Positions 49,282 through 59,417 of a stretch of 64,000 bases of DNA are shown here, piece after piece. The notes below the pieces were generated by a model that did no database searches, was not told the DNA's origin, and saw nothing but the letters and a program-made list of their open reading frames with translations. How positions within the stretch are numbered: the first letter of the stretch is position 1; every line of letters starts with the position of its first letter. A program made the position numbers and the translations under genes. The stretch is from an uncultured Bacteroidota bacterium (lineage in GTDB: Bacteria; Bacteroidota; Bacteroidia; Flavobacteriales; Flavobacteriaceae): positions 70,574 through 134,573 of the forward strand of contig CACJMJ010000001.1 in NCBI GenBank assembly GCA_902594485.1, read 5' to 3'.

Positions 49282-51219
49282 ATGGCTAACAAGAAAAAGA
49301 ATAACAAATCTAAAATTAATATCTACTGGTTCTATGCATCCATAGTTTTCTTTATTTTAAGTATTGGACTACTAGGTGGAGATAGTGGTATACAAAACAC
49401 ACAACAAACTGACATCTCATCTTTTGAAAATTATCTAAGGAATGGAGATATTGAAAAAGTAGCAATTATTAATCAAAGATATGCGAGAATTACTCTTACT
49501 GAAAATGCACTTGAAAAAGATATTCATCGAAGGGTTAAGTCTAAAAACTTTTTAGGCCAAGAGAACATAGCTGGACCTCACTATCAGTTTGAGATAGGTA
49601 CTCCTGAACTATTTGAGACAAAACTCCAAGAGATTAGAGACTTAGAAGGTCTCAACTTTTCAGTTGAATTCATTACAATGGAAAATAGATGGTTGGACGT
49701 TTTACTTGGATTCCTTCCTATAATTATTATAATCGGAATTTGGATATTTTTAATGAGAAGGATGTCAGGAGGTGCTGGAGGAGCTGGAGGACAAATATTT
49801 AATATTGGTAAGTCAAAAGCTAAGTTGTTTGATCAAAATACAGAAGTTAAAGTTACTTTTAAAGATGTAGCTGGACTAGAAGGAGCCAAAGAAGAAGTTC
49901 AAGAAATAGTTGATTTTCTTAAAAATCCCAAAAAATATACTGTTTTAGGTGGAAAGATTCCTAAAGGGGCTTTACTAGTTGGTGCTCCAGGTACTGGTAA
50001 AACACTTTTGGCAAAAGCAGTTGCTGGGGAAGCTAAGGTTCCATTCTTTTCATTGTCTGGATCTGATTTTGTTGAAATGTTTGTAGGAGTTGGTGCATCA
50101 AGAGTTAGAGATTTATTTAAACAAGCAAAGGATAAATCACCGTCTATAATCTTTATCGATGAAATTGATGCAATTGGAAGAGCAAGAGGTAGAAGTAATA
50201 TAACTGGCTCTAATGATGAGAGAGAGAATACATTAAATCAGTTATTAACTGAAATGGATGGATTTGGAACTGACACTAACGTAATTGTTGTTGCAGCAAC
50301 AAACAGAGCTGATGTTCTTGATAAGGCCCTAATGAGAGCTGGTAGATTTGATAGGCAGATTTTTGTTGATTTACCTGATCTTAACGAGAGAAGGGAAATA
50401 TTTAAAGTACATTTAAAACCTCTTAAGAAAAGTAGAGCCCTAGATGTGGAGTTCTTAGCTAAGCAAACACCTGGTTTTTCTGGAGCAGATATTGCAAACG
50501 TATGTAATGAAGCTGCATTAATTGCTGCTAGAAATAATAAAAAATCTGTAGGTAAACAGGACTTTTTAGATGCTGTGGATAGAATTGTAGGTGGACTAGA
50601 AAAGAAAAATAAAATTATTACTAAAGAAGAAAAGAATACAATTGCATTTCATGAAGCTGGTCATGCAATAGTAAGCTGGCTTTTAGAACATGCTGCTCCA
50701 TTAGTAAAAGTCACTATTGTGCCCAGAGGACAATCATTAGGTGCTGCATGGTATCTTCCTGAAGAAAGGTTGATTGTAAGGACAGAACAAATGTTAGATG
50801 AAATGTGTGCAACTTTAGGAGGAAGAGCTGCTGAAAAGATTATGTTTAATAAAATATCAACAGGTGCATTGAGTGACCTTGAAAAAGTAACGAAACAAGC
50901 AAGAGCAATTGTATCTGTTTATGGTTTAAATGATAAGATAGGTAACATTACATATTATGATTCCAGTGGACAAACAGATTATAATTTCACAAAACCTTAC
51001 TCTGAAGAAACTGCAAAAAAAATTGATGAGGAAATATCAATGATTATAGAGAAGCAATATAAAAGAGCTTGCGACATACTTAAAAAGAATAAATCAAAAT
51101 TATCTGCTTTGGCTTCAAGGCTTTTAGAAAAGGAAGTTATTTTTAAAGAAGATCTAGTTAAGATTCTTGGAGAGAGACCATACTCTAAAGAAGAAGTAAA
51201 GGATAAAATTAAAGAATAG
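49282..51219 (+). CDS. ftsH: ATP-dependent zinc metalloprotease FtsH
   Basis: AAA motifs [26 protein letters not shown] zinc site. Confidence 0.97.
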   Translation: MANKKKNNKSKINIYWFYASIVFFILSIGLLGGDSGIQNTQQTDISSFENYLRNGDIEKVAIINQRYARITLTENALEKDIHRRVKSKNFLGQENIAGPHYQFEIGTPELFETKLQEIRDLEGLNFSVEFITMENRWLDVLLGFLPIIIIIGIWIFLMRRMSGGAGGAGGQIFNIGKSKAKLFDQNTEVKVTFKDVAGLEGAKEEVQEIVDFLKNPKKYTVLGGKIPKGALLVGAPGTGKTLLAKAVAGEAKVPFFSLSGSDFVEMFVGVGASRVRDLFKQAKDKSPSIIFIDEIDAIGRARGRSNITGSNDERENTLNQLLTEMDGFGTDTNVIVVAATNRADVLDKALMRAGRFDRQIFVDLPDLNERREIFKVHLKPLKKSRALDVEFLAKQTPGFSGADIANVCNEAALIAARNNKKSVGKQDFLDAVDRIVGGLEKKNKIITKEEKNTIAFHEAGHAIVSWLLEHAAPLVKVTIVPRGQSLGAAWYLPEERLIVRTEQMLDEMCATLGGRAAEKIMFNKISTGALSDLEKVTKQARAIVSVYGLNDKIGNITYYDSSGQTDYNFTKPYSEETAKKIDEEISMIIEKQYKRACDILKKNKSKLSALASRLLEKEVIFKEDLVKILGERPYSKEEVKDKIKE

Positions 51220-51224
51220 ATATT

Positions 51225-51806
51225 TTGGGATTCTGGGACTTTTTTAAAAGTAAAAAAAATGACGAATCAAAAAGTGATGAATCAGTATTACCCAAGGATG
51301 GCTCAAATGATTTAACTTTTGCAAAAAACTTTACTGATTCTGGAGGTAGATTCATTTTTATTGATGAGATAAACTCAACAAAAGAAGTTTTTGAAAAAAT
51401 TATTGAGGAAAATCAGTGGGAACCAGAAAATGTTTGTTCACTTGACCCTAATGTTTCTAAGAACCTTGAAATTAGATCTATTAGAAAAATAGATAATGAT
51501 AATGTTAAGGCACTAGTAACAGAATGTGAATTTTTATTATCTAATACTGGAAGAATACTTATTTGTAACAAGCAAATTAAAAGTAATAAAATAGAAGACT
51601 TGCCATCAGTAGTAATTATTTTAGCAAAGTCAAATCAATTTGTATCAGATGTAAGTGAAGGAATGACCAAATTAAAAAATAAATATAAAAATAATTTTCC
51701 TACAAATATCACAACAATTAATGTTAAAAATAAGCTCAATGAAGATAATTTTTTAACCTATGGCAATAGTGCCAAAGATATATATCTAATATTGAGTGAT
51801 GATTAA
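51225..51806 (+). CDS. LUD-domain (LutC-like) protein
   Basis: C-terminal SVVIILAKSNQFVSDVSEGM..NITTINV; between ftsH and cdsA; TTG start. Confidence 0.75.
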   Translation: MGFWDFFKSKKNDESKSDESVLPKDGSNDLTFAKNFTDSGGRFIFIDEINSTKEVFEKIIEENQWEPENVCSLDPNVSKNLEIRSIRKIDNDNVKALVTECEFLLSNTGRILICNKQIKSNKIEDLPSVVIILAKSNQFVSDVSEGMTKLKNKYKNNFPTNITTINVKNKLNEDNFLTYGNSAKDIYLILSDD

Positions 51807-52449
51807 TTTTTTTCCAAGGTTAATTACAGGTATTATATATATTTCTTTAGTTAGCGGTTCTATAATGTATAGTAGCAAAAGCTTCATCTTAATCTTTAGC
51901 ATATTTACACTTCTTGCAATTTATGAGTCACACCAATTATGGATAAAAATAAAATTAAATAATACTAAATATAATTATCCTATACCTCAATTGTATGTTC
52001 TATTGTCTATGAGCACATTGATTATGGTGCCCTTTTATTCTGGCGATTCATACAGTCCATTCCCGATTCTACTAATATTTATTTTAATTTGGATAAGTGA
52101 TACAATGTCTTTCTTTTTTGGTTCTTATTTTGGAAGAACTAAAATGAAAATTAAAGTATCTCCAAATAAAACATGGGAAGGATTTATTGGTGGTTTTTTA
52201 TGCTCAGTGGCTTTTAGCACTTTATCATTTCTATACATTCAAGAAATATTTCCGTTTTGGAAAACAGTTTCACTTGGAATATTAATACCAATTTTTGGTC
52301 TTTTTGGAGATATTTACCAATCTAAAATAAAGAGAATGGCGGTAGTTAAAGATAGTGGAAATATATTACCAGGTCATGGTGGAATATTTGATAGACTTGA
52401 TAGTGCGATGGGTGTTTCTTACATATCTTTGTTAATAACCCTTATATAA
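51796..52449 (+). CDS. cdsA: Phosphatidate cytidylyltransferase
   Basis: Polytopic; SPNKTWEGFIGG; KDSGNILPGHGGIFDRLDS. Confidence 0.95.
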   Translation: MMINFFPRLITGIIYISLVSGSIMYSSKSFILIFSIFTLLAIYESHQLWIKIKLNNTKYNYPIPQLYVLLSMSTLIMVPFYSGDSYSPFPILLIFILIWISDTMSFFFGSYFGRTKMKIKVSPNKTWEGFIGGFLCSVAFSTLSFLYIQEIFPFWKTVSLGILIPIFGLFGDIYQSKIKRMAVVKDSGNILPGHGGIFDRLDSAMGVSYISLLITLI

Positions 52450-53096
52450 TGTTTCATAAAGAAGGATTTAATATTATAATATTATTTTTTATTGTTATAA
52501 CTGCTGATGTTATATTACTTGAAGTATTATTTGATGATTCATCATATTTAAAATTAATCCTACAAATTAGTTCACTTATTCTATTTTTATTTATACTCTG
52601 GTTTTTTAGAAATCCCAAAAGAAATATTTTAAAAAATCCTGAAATAGTGTTAAGCCCTGCTGATGGAAAAGTTATATTAATTGAAGAAGTTGATGAACAA
52701 GAGTTTTTCAATGACAAGAAACTTAAAGTTTCTATTTTTTTATCCCCTCTAGACATTCATGTTAATAGATATCCTGTTTCAGGTAAAATAATATATAGTA
52801 AATACCATAAAGGAAAATATCTTGTAGCCTGGCACCCTAAATCTTCTGATAAAAATGAGAGAACAACTGTCGTTATAGAAAATAAAAAAATTGGTAAAAT
52901 AATGTACAGACAGATTGCTGGTGCAGTTGCCAGTAGGATTGTAAACTATGCAGAAGTTGATAAAAATGTACAGCAAGGAGATGACTCTGGGTTTATTAAG
53001 TTTGGATCAAGAGTTGATATCTTCCTATCAAAAGACTGCAAATTAAAAGTTAATATCGGAGATAAAGTTAAAGGTGGAATTACTATTATTGCTTAA
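52449..53096 (+). CDS. psd: Phosphatidylserine decarboxylase family protein (short form)
   Basis: SPADGKVI; FLSPLDIHVNRYPVSG; GFIKFGSRVDIFL putative self-cleavage site. Confidence 0.93.
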   Translation: MFHKEGFNIIILFFIVITADVILLEVLFDDSSYLKLILQISSLILFLFILWFFRNPKRNILKNPEIVLSPADGKVILIEEVDEQEFFNDKKLKVSIFLSPLDIHVNRYPVSGKIIYSKYHKGKYLVAWHPKSSDKNERTTVVIENKKIGKIMYRQIAGAVASRIVNYAEVDKNVQQGDDSGFIKFGSRVDIFLSKDCKLKVNIGDKVKGGITIIA

Positions 53097-55730
53097 TTAA
53101 CTTAGCTCTGCAATTGACTTTTTTATAGATTCAATCTTTTGTTCAGCATCCTTTATTTTTTGTTTTTCCTTCTCAACAACAGTGTCAGGGGCGTTATTAA
53201 CAAAATTTTCATTTTTCAATTTATTTTCAACTGATTTTAAAAAACCTTTATTATAGTCTAGCTCTTTTTTTAACTTATTAATTTCAGAAGCCTTATCAAA
53301 ACCATCTTCCAGTGGAATAAAGAATTCAAAATTTTTGATTATAAAAGAAGTTACCATATCAAAATTTTCTTTAGTTGATTCTTCAAGTTTATCTATAATT
53401 GCAATCTTTTTAATTATTTCAATATTATTTAATTGATTATCATTTGGAATAAAATATAAATCCAATGATGTTTTAAATGAAATATTTTTTTCTTTTCTGT
53501 AGTTTCTTATTTGCGAAATTATCTCTTTCGAAGTCTCAAATTCTTCTACAATTGAAATGTTATAATTTTCTTTACTTGGCCAGGGAGATGTTGTTAAAGG
53601 ATTTGAGTTATTTGAATTAGGAATATTATGATAAATCTCTTCAGTAAGAAAAGGCATAAATGGGTGAAGTATTTTAAGATTTTTCTCAAATAATTCTATT
53701 AATTCAGTCTTTGACTTTTTATCTATTTTATCTCCATAACCAGGTTTTAATATCTCTAATAACCATGAACAGAAATCATCCCATATCAATTTATAGGATG
53801 ACATTAAAACATCAGATATTCTGTAACTATCAAAGTTTTTGTCAATCAACTCTAGGGTATTATTAAATTTACTATTGTACCATTCTAATGCTAATTTATT
53901 TTCGATTGGTTGGGTCTTTTTTTGATCAATTTCCCATCCATTAATAAGTTTAAGAGCATTCCAAAGTTTATTTGTAAAATTCTTACCCTGTTGACATAGA
54001 GACTCATCAAATAGCAAGTCATTCCCAGCTGCAGAACTTAGCATTAAACCAACTCTTACAGAGTCTGCACCATATTCCTCGATAAGTTTAATTGCATCAG
54101 GAGAGTTACCCAGTTGTTTCGACATTTTCCTTCGTAATTTATCTCTAACAATCCCGGTAAAATAAACATTAGAAAATGGCTTCTCATTTCTAAACTCATA
54201 ACCTGATATTATCATTCTAGCTACCCAAAAGAAAATGATGTCTGGTCCAGTGACTAGATCTTGAGTTGGATAATAATATTTAATTTCGTCATTATCTGGA
54301 TTCCTTATCCCATCGAATACTGAGATTGGCCAAAGCCAAGAAGAAAACCAAGTATCTAAAACATCGTTATCTTGAGTTAAATCAGCTTCTTTATATTTTT
54401 TGCCTGTCTCAAAATTGTTTATTTTTTTTAATGCATGTTCTTTATTCATTGCAACTACATAGTCTTCATTATCACCATAATAAAAAACAGGTATTTGATG
54501 ACCCCAAGATAATTGTCTCGATATGTTCCAGTCTTTAATATTTTCAAGCCAATATTTATATGTTGATTTAAACTTGCTTGGAAAAAACTTGATGTTTTCA
54601 TCTTTTAGGACATTATCAATAGCAGGTTTAGTAATATCATTCATTTTAAGAAACCACTGTTTCGATAATCTTGGTTCGATTACTGCATTTGTTCTCTCTG
54701 ATCTCCCAATATTATGAATGTAGTTTTCCTTTTTTATTAAAAGATTATTTTTTTTAAGCTCAGCTTCAATTTCGTTTCTAACTGTAAATCTATCCTTACC
54801 CATGTAATGCATACCATGAATATTAAGGGTTGCGTCCTCATTAAAAATATCGATAGTTTCAAGGTTATGTTTAATCCCAAGATTGTAATCATTAATATCA
54901 TGAGCAGGTGTAACTTTCAGACATCCAGTACCAAATTCTAGATCTACATAATTATCAGAAATTATAGGTACTTTTCTATTACAAATTGGTACAATCGCAT
55001 TTTTACCTATAATTTCTTTATATCTGTCATCATTAGGATTAACACAAATTGCTGTATCACCAAATATTGTTTCAGGTCTTGTGGTTGCGATTTCTAAATC
55101 AATATTTGAATCCTCTATTAAGTATCTTATGTAATACAAGCTTGAATCCTCCTCAATGTAATTTACTTCTTCATCTGAAACAGTAGTTTTTGCTTCAGGA
55201 TCCCAGTTTATCATTCGATGACCTCTGTATATTAATCCTTTTTTATGGAGAATTTCAAAGGCTTTAATTACAGATTCATACATATCATCATCAAGAGTAA
55301 ATTTTGTTCTGTCCCAATCACATGAACAACCCAGCTTTTTTAATTGATCTAAAATACCTCCTCCATATTTATCAGTCCAGTCCCAAGCATGTTTTAAAAA
55401 CTCATCTCTAGAAATATCTGTTTTATTAATTCCCTTTTTTTTAAGATTTTCAACAACCTTTGCTTCTGTTGCAATAGAAGCATGATCAGTTCCAGGAACC
55501 CAGCATGCATTTTTACCCAACATACGAGCTCTTCTTACTAGAATATCTTGAAGAGTATTATTGAGCATATGGCCCATATGAAGAAGTCCTGTAACATTAG
55601 GAGGCGGAATGACTATAGTGAATGGCTCTTTGTCATTTGGAATTGATTTAAAAAGATTATTTTTCATCCAATATGAATACCATTTTTTCTCAATTTCAAT
55701 ATGGTTATACTTGGGAGGAATTAGCATCAA
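53097..55730 (-). CDS. valS: Valyl-tRNA synthetase
   Basis: PPPNVTGLLHMGH (HIGH-like), KMSKQLGNSPD (KMSKS-like); coiled-coil C-terminus. Confidence 0.97.
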   Translation of the reverse strand: MMLIPPKYNHIEIEKKWYSYWMKNNLFKSIPNDKEPFTIVIPPPNVTGLLHMGHMLNNTLQDILVRRARMLGKNACWVPGTDHASIATEAKVVENLKKKGINKTDISRDEFLKHAWDWTDKYGGGILDQLKKLGCSCDWDRTKFTLDDDMYESVIKAFEILHKKGLIYRGHRMINWDPEAKTTVSDEEVNYIEEDSSLYYIRYLIEDSNIDLEIATTRPETIFGDTAICVNPNDDRYKEIIGKNAIVPICNRKVPIISDNYVDLEFGTGCLKVTPAHDINDYNLGIKHNLETIDIFNEDATLNIHGMHYMGKDRFTVRNEIEAELKKNNLLIKKENYIHNIGRSERTNAVIEPRLSKQWFLKMNDITKPAIDNVLKDENIKFFPSKFKSTYKYWLENIKDWNISRQLSWGHQIPVFYYGDNEDYVVAMNKEHALKKINNFETGKKYKEADLTQDNDVLDTWFSSWLWPISVFDGIRNPDNDEIKYYYPTQDLVTGPDIIFFWVARMIISGYEFRNEKPFSNVYFTGIVRDKLRRKMSKQLGNSPDAIKLIEEYGADSVRVGLMLSSAAGNDLLFDESLCQQGKNFTNKLWNALKLINGWEIDQKKTQPIENKLALEWYNSKFNNTLELIDKNFDSYRISDVLMSSYKLIWDDFCSWLLEILKPGYGDKIDKKSKTELIELFEKNLKILHPFMPFLTEEIYHNIPNSNNSNPLTTSPWPSKENYNISIVEEFETSKEIISQIRNYRKEKNISFKTSLDLYFIPNDNQLNNIEIIKKIAIIDKLEESTKENFDMVTSFIIKNFEFFIPLEDGFDKASEINKLKKELDYNKGFLKSVENKLKNENFVNNAPDTVVEKEKQKIKDAEQKIESIKKSIAELS

Positions 55731-55753
55731 TTCATAAATATTTTAATGTAAAA

Positions 55754-55786
55754 CAAAAATAACATACCTTGAAGTATATTTACAAA
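55754..55786 (-). promoter_or_regulatory. Putative promoter for valS: TTTG-N21-TATTTTTG
   Basis: Matches Bacteroidota -33/-7 consensus in the valS/aminotransferase gap. Confidence 0.55.
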
Positions 55787-55800
55787 ATTAAGTTAAATAA

Positions 55801-56991
55801 ATGCCAACAATCTCAAAAAAAGGTAATAATATTCCATCCTCACCTATAAGGAAACTTGTTCCCTATGCTGATAGGGCAAAACAAAATGGTATAGATATTC
55901 TTCATTTAAATATTGGTCAACCGGATATTAAATCTCCAGTCGAGTCAATTGATGCTATAAAAAATATTGATTTAGAATTATTAAAATATGAATACTCGCA
56001 AGGATCTTATGAATTTAGAAAAAATTTATGTGCATATTATTCTATTCATAATATTGATGTGTCTCCTGATAATATAATTACGACTGTTGGAGCTAGTGAA
56101 GCATTATCCTTCACAATGAATTCAATATGTGATCCTGGAGATGAAGTTATTATTCCTGAACCTTTTTATGCAAATTATAATGGATTTGCTCATGCCTCAG
56201 ACGTAAAGGTTATTCCAGTTACATCAAAAATTGAGGATAATTTTGCACTTCCTTCTCTAGAATCTTTTGAAAAAAAAATTAATAAGAGGACTAAAGCTAT
56301 CCTTATCTGTAATCCATGTAATCCTACAGGATATGTTTATTCTAAAGAGGAGATCATAAGTATTGCTAACCTTGCTAAGAAAAATGATTTGTTCATAGTA
56401 GTTGATGAGGTTTATAGAGAGTTTATCTACACTGATTTGAAACACTACTCAATTCTAGAAGATAAGATGTTTTTTGATAATGCTATTTTAATCGACTCTA
56501 CATCTAAGAGGTATAGCTTATGTGGAGCTAGAATTGGTTTTATAGTATCAAAAAATTCAAACTTTATTGAAACATGTTTGAAGTTTGCACTTGCAAGACT
56601 ATCTCCTCCTACTTTAGCTTTAATTGCAGCAAATAAAGCCTTGAACTCTGATCAAAAGTATATAGATAGTGTTATAAGTGAATATTCTCATAGAAGAGAG
56701 GTGCTTATAGATGAATTATCAAAAATTAATGATATAGAATTCTCAAACCCAATGGGTGCATTTTATTCCATTATCAAACTGCCAGTTAAAAATGCTGAAG
56801 ATTTTGCAAAGTTTTTACTAACAGATTTTTCTATTAATAATGAGAGTGTAATGGTAGCCCCAGCATCTGGATTTTATAGCTCTGAAAATAATGGAGAAGA
56901 TGAAGTAAGAATTGCATTTGTATTGAACTCTGAGAAAATTAAAAGAGCAATTAATATAATAAATATTGGGTTGAAAGAATATACTGGATAA
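55801..56991 (+). CDS. Pyridoxal phosphate-dependent aminotransferase (aspartate aminotransferase-like, class I/II)
   Basis: LNIGQPDIKSP; NPCNPTGYVYS; PLP Lys in DSTSKRYSLCGARIGF. Confidence 0.92.
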   Translation: MPTISKKGNNIPSSPIRKLVPYADRAKQNGIDILHLNIGQPDIKSPVESIDAIKNIDLELLKYEYSQGSYEFRKNLCAYYSIHNIDVSPDNIITTVGASEALSFTMNSICDPGDEVIIPEPFYANYNGFAHASDVKVIPVTSKIEDNFALPSLESFEKKINKRTKAILICNPCNPTGYVYSKEEIISIANLAKKNDLFIVVDEVYREFIYTDLKHYSILEDKMFFDNAILIDSTSKRYSLCGARIGFIVSKNSNFIETCLKFALARLSPPTLALIAANKALNSDQKYIDSVISEYSHRREVLIDELSKINDIEFSNPMGAFYSIIKLPVKNAEDFAKFLLTDFSINNESVMVAPASGFYSSENNGEDEVRIAFVLNSEKIKRAINIINIGLKEYTG

Positions 56992-56994
56992 TTA

Positions 56995-57996
56995 ATGAAA
57001 ATCAATAAAGAAGCTTCCCTTAAAAAATTTAATACATTCAATGTAAGTGAAACTGCAAATTTTATTTATGAAGTTGAGGAAATAAATGAACTTAAAGAAA
57101 TTTTATCAGATAGTAAGGGTAAAACCCTAATTTTAGGTGGTGGAAGCAATATATTATTTACAAAAAGATTTAAGGGTACAATCATAAATCTCAAGAATAA
57201 GGGTATTAAAGTTATAAGTGAGAATAAAGATTCAATAATAGTTGAGGTATGTGCTGGTGAAAATTGGAATGATTTTGTGATTTGGGCTATTGAAAATAAT
57301 TATGGCGGTATTGAAAACCTATCTTTAATACCTGGAAATGTCGGGGCTGCTCCTATACAAAATATTGGAGCATATGGTGTAGAACTAAAAGATATCTTTT
57401 ATAGTTGTTCGGGAATTGAATTAGATTCATTAAAAGAATTTGAGATGAATAAATCAGAATGTAAATTTAGCTACAGGAACTCTATTTTTAAGAATGAGCT
57501 AAAAGATAAAGTAGTCATTACATCAATTAAATTAAATCTAACAAAAGATAATCACCATTTTAACATATCCTATAAAGACTTAAAAGAAAACTTGTCTAAT
57601 TCTGAACTTTCATTAAAAGTGATCTCTGATGAAGTCATAAAAATTAGACAGTCTAAATTACCTGATCATAAGTCAGTTGGTAATTGTGGAAGCTTTTTTA
57701 AGAATCCCATCGTAAGTTTATCAAAACTTAAAAAAATTAAAGCAGTATATCCTAACCTACCATCATTCAAAATTGATTCAAATAACTATAAAATTCCAGC
57801 TGCATGGTTAATTGAGAAATCAGGATTTAAAGAAAGAGGGAATAAAAATGTTGGTGTTTATGAAAATCAGCCTCTTGTTATTATTAATCATGGAAGCGCA
57901 ACAGGTAAAGAGATACTAGATTTTGCAAATGAGATTAAAGAGACAATATATAATAATTTTAATATTAAGTTAGAGGAGGAGGTACTTATTATTTAG
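56995..57996 (+). CDS. murB: UDP-N-acetylmuramate dehydrogenase
   Basis: LGGGSNILFT; SLIPGNVGAAPIQNIGAYGVE; SCGSFFKNP-like NCGSFFKNP. Confidence 0.95.
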   Translation: MKINKEASLKKFNTFNVSETANFIYEVEEINELKEILSDSKGKTLILGGGSNILFTKRFKGTIINLKNKGIKVISENKDSIIVEVCAGENWNDFVIWAIENNYGGIENLSLIPGNVGAAPIQNIGAYGVELKDIFYSCSGIELDSLKEFEMNKSECKFSYRNSIFKNELKDKVVITSIKLNLTKDNHHFNISYKDLKENLSNSELSLKVISDEVIKIRQSKLPDHKSVGNCGSFFKNPIVSLSKLKKIKAVYPNLPSFKIDSNNYKIPAAWLIEKSGFKERGNKNVGVYENQPLVIINHGSATGKEILDFANEIKETIYNNFNIKLEEEVLII

Positions 57997-58449
57997 TTAT
58001 TCTCTATTCTTAGAATCAATAATTATTGTTACAGGCCCATCATTTATTAATCTTACTTTCATATCAGCACCAAAAATTCCAGTTTTAATCTTATTATTTA
58101 GTTTTGATTCAAGTAATTCAATAAAATAATTATAAAGTGGAATTGCTATTTGATGAGAAGCAGACTTTATATATGATGGCCTATTACCCTTTTTAGTCAA
58201 GGCCATTAATGTAAATTGAGAAATAATTAAAATCTCACCTTTAATATCAATTATTGATTTATTCATGATTCGATCTGAATCATTAAAAATTCTGATATTT
58301 AATACCTTATTAACTAACCACTCTACATCTAATTTTTTGTCTTCCTGACTAATTCCAATCAAAACTAAAAGACCTTTTCCAATTTCAGCTTTTATCTTAT
58401 TATCAATTTCTACACTTGACTCTTTAACTCTCTGAATTACTACCTTCAT
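57997..58449 (-). CDS. dtd: D-aminoacyl-tRNA deacylase
   Basis: MKVVIQRVKESSVEID; ISQFTLMA; NDGPVTIIID. Confidence 0.96.
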   Translation of the reverse strand: MKVVIQRVKESSVEIDNKIKAEIGKGLLVLIGISQEDKKLDVEWLVNKVLNIRIFNDSDRIMNKSIIDIKGEILIISQFTLMALTKKGNRPSYIKSASHQIAIPLYNYFIELLESKLNNKIKTGIFGADMKVRLINDGPVTIIIDSKNRE

Positions 58450-59371
58450 CTGATTTTCTATATATATTTTGATCCTTTAACATATCTAAATATGTATTAT
58501 ATCTACTTTGATATATTTCTCCCTTTTTTATCTTAATTTTTACATTGCAATCAGGCTCATCTAGATGCAAACAGTTTTTAAATTTACATTTTTGCTTAGC
58601 CTCAAAAAATTCTGGAAAAAAATCTCCCAACTCATACTTTGTAATATCAACTAAGCCAAAGCCTCTTATACCAGGTGTATCAATAATTTTAATATTAGAG
58701 TCAAGATCAAACATCTCAGCATACGTCGTAGTATGTCTTCCTTGCTTGTGTGATGAAGAAATTTCTTTTGTTTTAAGCTTCAAGTTTGGAGATATTGAAT
58801 TAATCAGTGTTGATTTACCAACTCCACTGTGTCCTGATATTATACAGGTTTTATTTCTGATTAATTTAATTATCTCATCTACTCTATCACCATATTTAGC
58901 AGAGATTAATTCACATTTATAACCTATCGTTCTATATGTATTAATTAATTTTTCTATTTCATCAGATTCTTTATCTATATATGTATCTTTTTTATTAAAA
59001 GCTATAATTACAGGTATATCATATGCCTCACAACTAACCAAAAATCTATCAATAAAGTTTGTTGATGTAATAGGATTATTTAAGGTTACCACTAGAACTG
59101 AAATATCAATATTAGAGGCTATTATATGATATTGTTTAGAAAGATTAACTGATTTCCTAATTATGTAATTTACTCTTGGTAATATGTCTGAAATAATTCC
59201 TTTACCATCACTTTCAATTTCAAATTCTACTTCATCACCAACTGCTATTGGATTAGTAGTGGATATGTCTTTAAGTCTGATCTTTCCTTTTATCCTACAT
59301 TCAAAAAATTTATTTTTTGACTTTACTAAATACCAACTTCCTGTTGATTTATATACGATTCCTTCTGGCAT
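58424..59371 (-). CDS. rsgA: Ribosome small subunit-dependent GTPase A
   Basis: GHSGVGKSTLIN; DTPGIRGFGL; CKFKNCLHLDEPDC zinc motif. Confidence 0.95.
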   Translation of the reverse strand: MPEGIVYKSTGSWYLVKSKNKFFECRIKGKIRLKDISTTNPIAVGDEVEFEIESDGKGIISDILPRVNYIIRKSVNLSKQYHIIASNIDISVLVVTLNNPITSTNFIDRFLVSCEAYDIPVIIAFNKKDTYIDKESDEIEKLINTYRTIGYKCELISAKYGDRVDEIIKLIRNKTCIISGHSGVGKSTLINSISPNLKLKTKEISSSHKQGRHTTTYAEMFDLDSNIKIIDTPGIRGFGLVDITKYELGDFFPEFFEAKQKCKFKNCLHLDEPDCNVKIKIKKGEIYQSRYNTYLDMLKDQNIYRKSDEGSNSES

Positions 59372-59417
59372 AATTAATTAACAATATATTTTTTCCTAAT
59401 CATATTAACAAATCTAC

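Noticed and set aside
58545-58922. 125-aa plus-strand ORF
   Set aside because: Antisense to rsgA; no family motif
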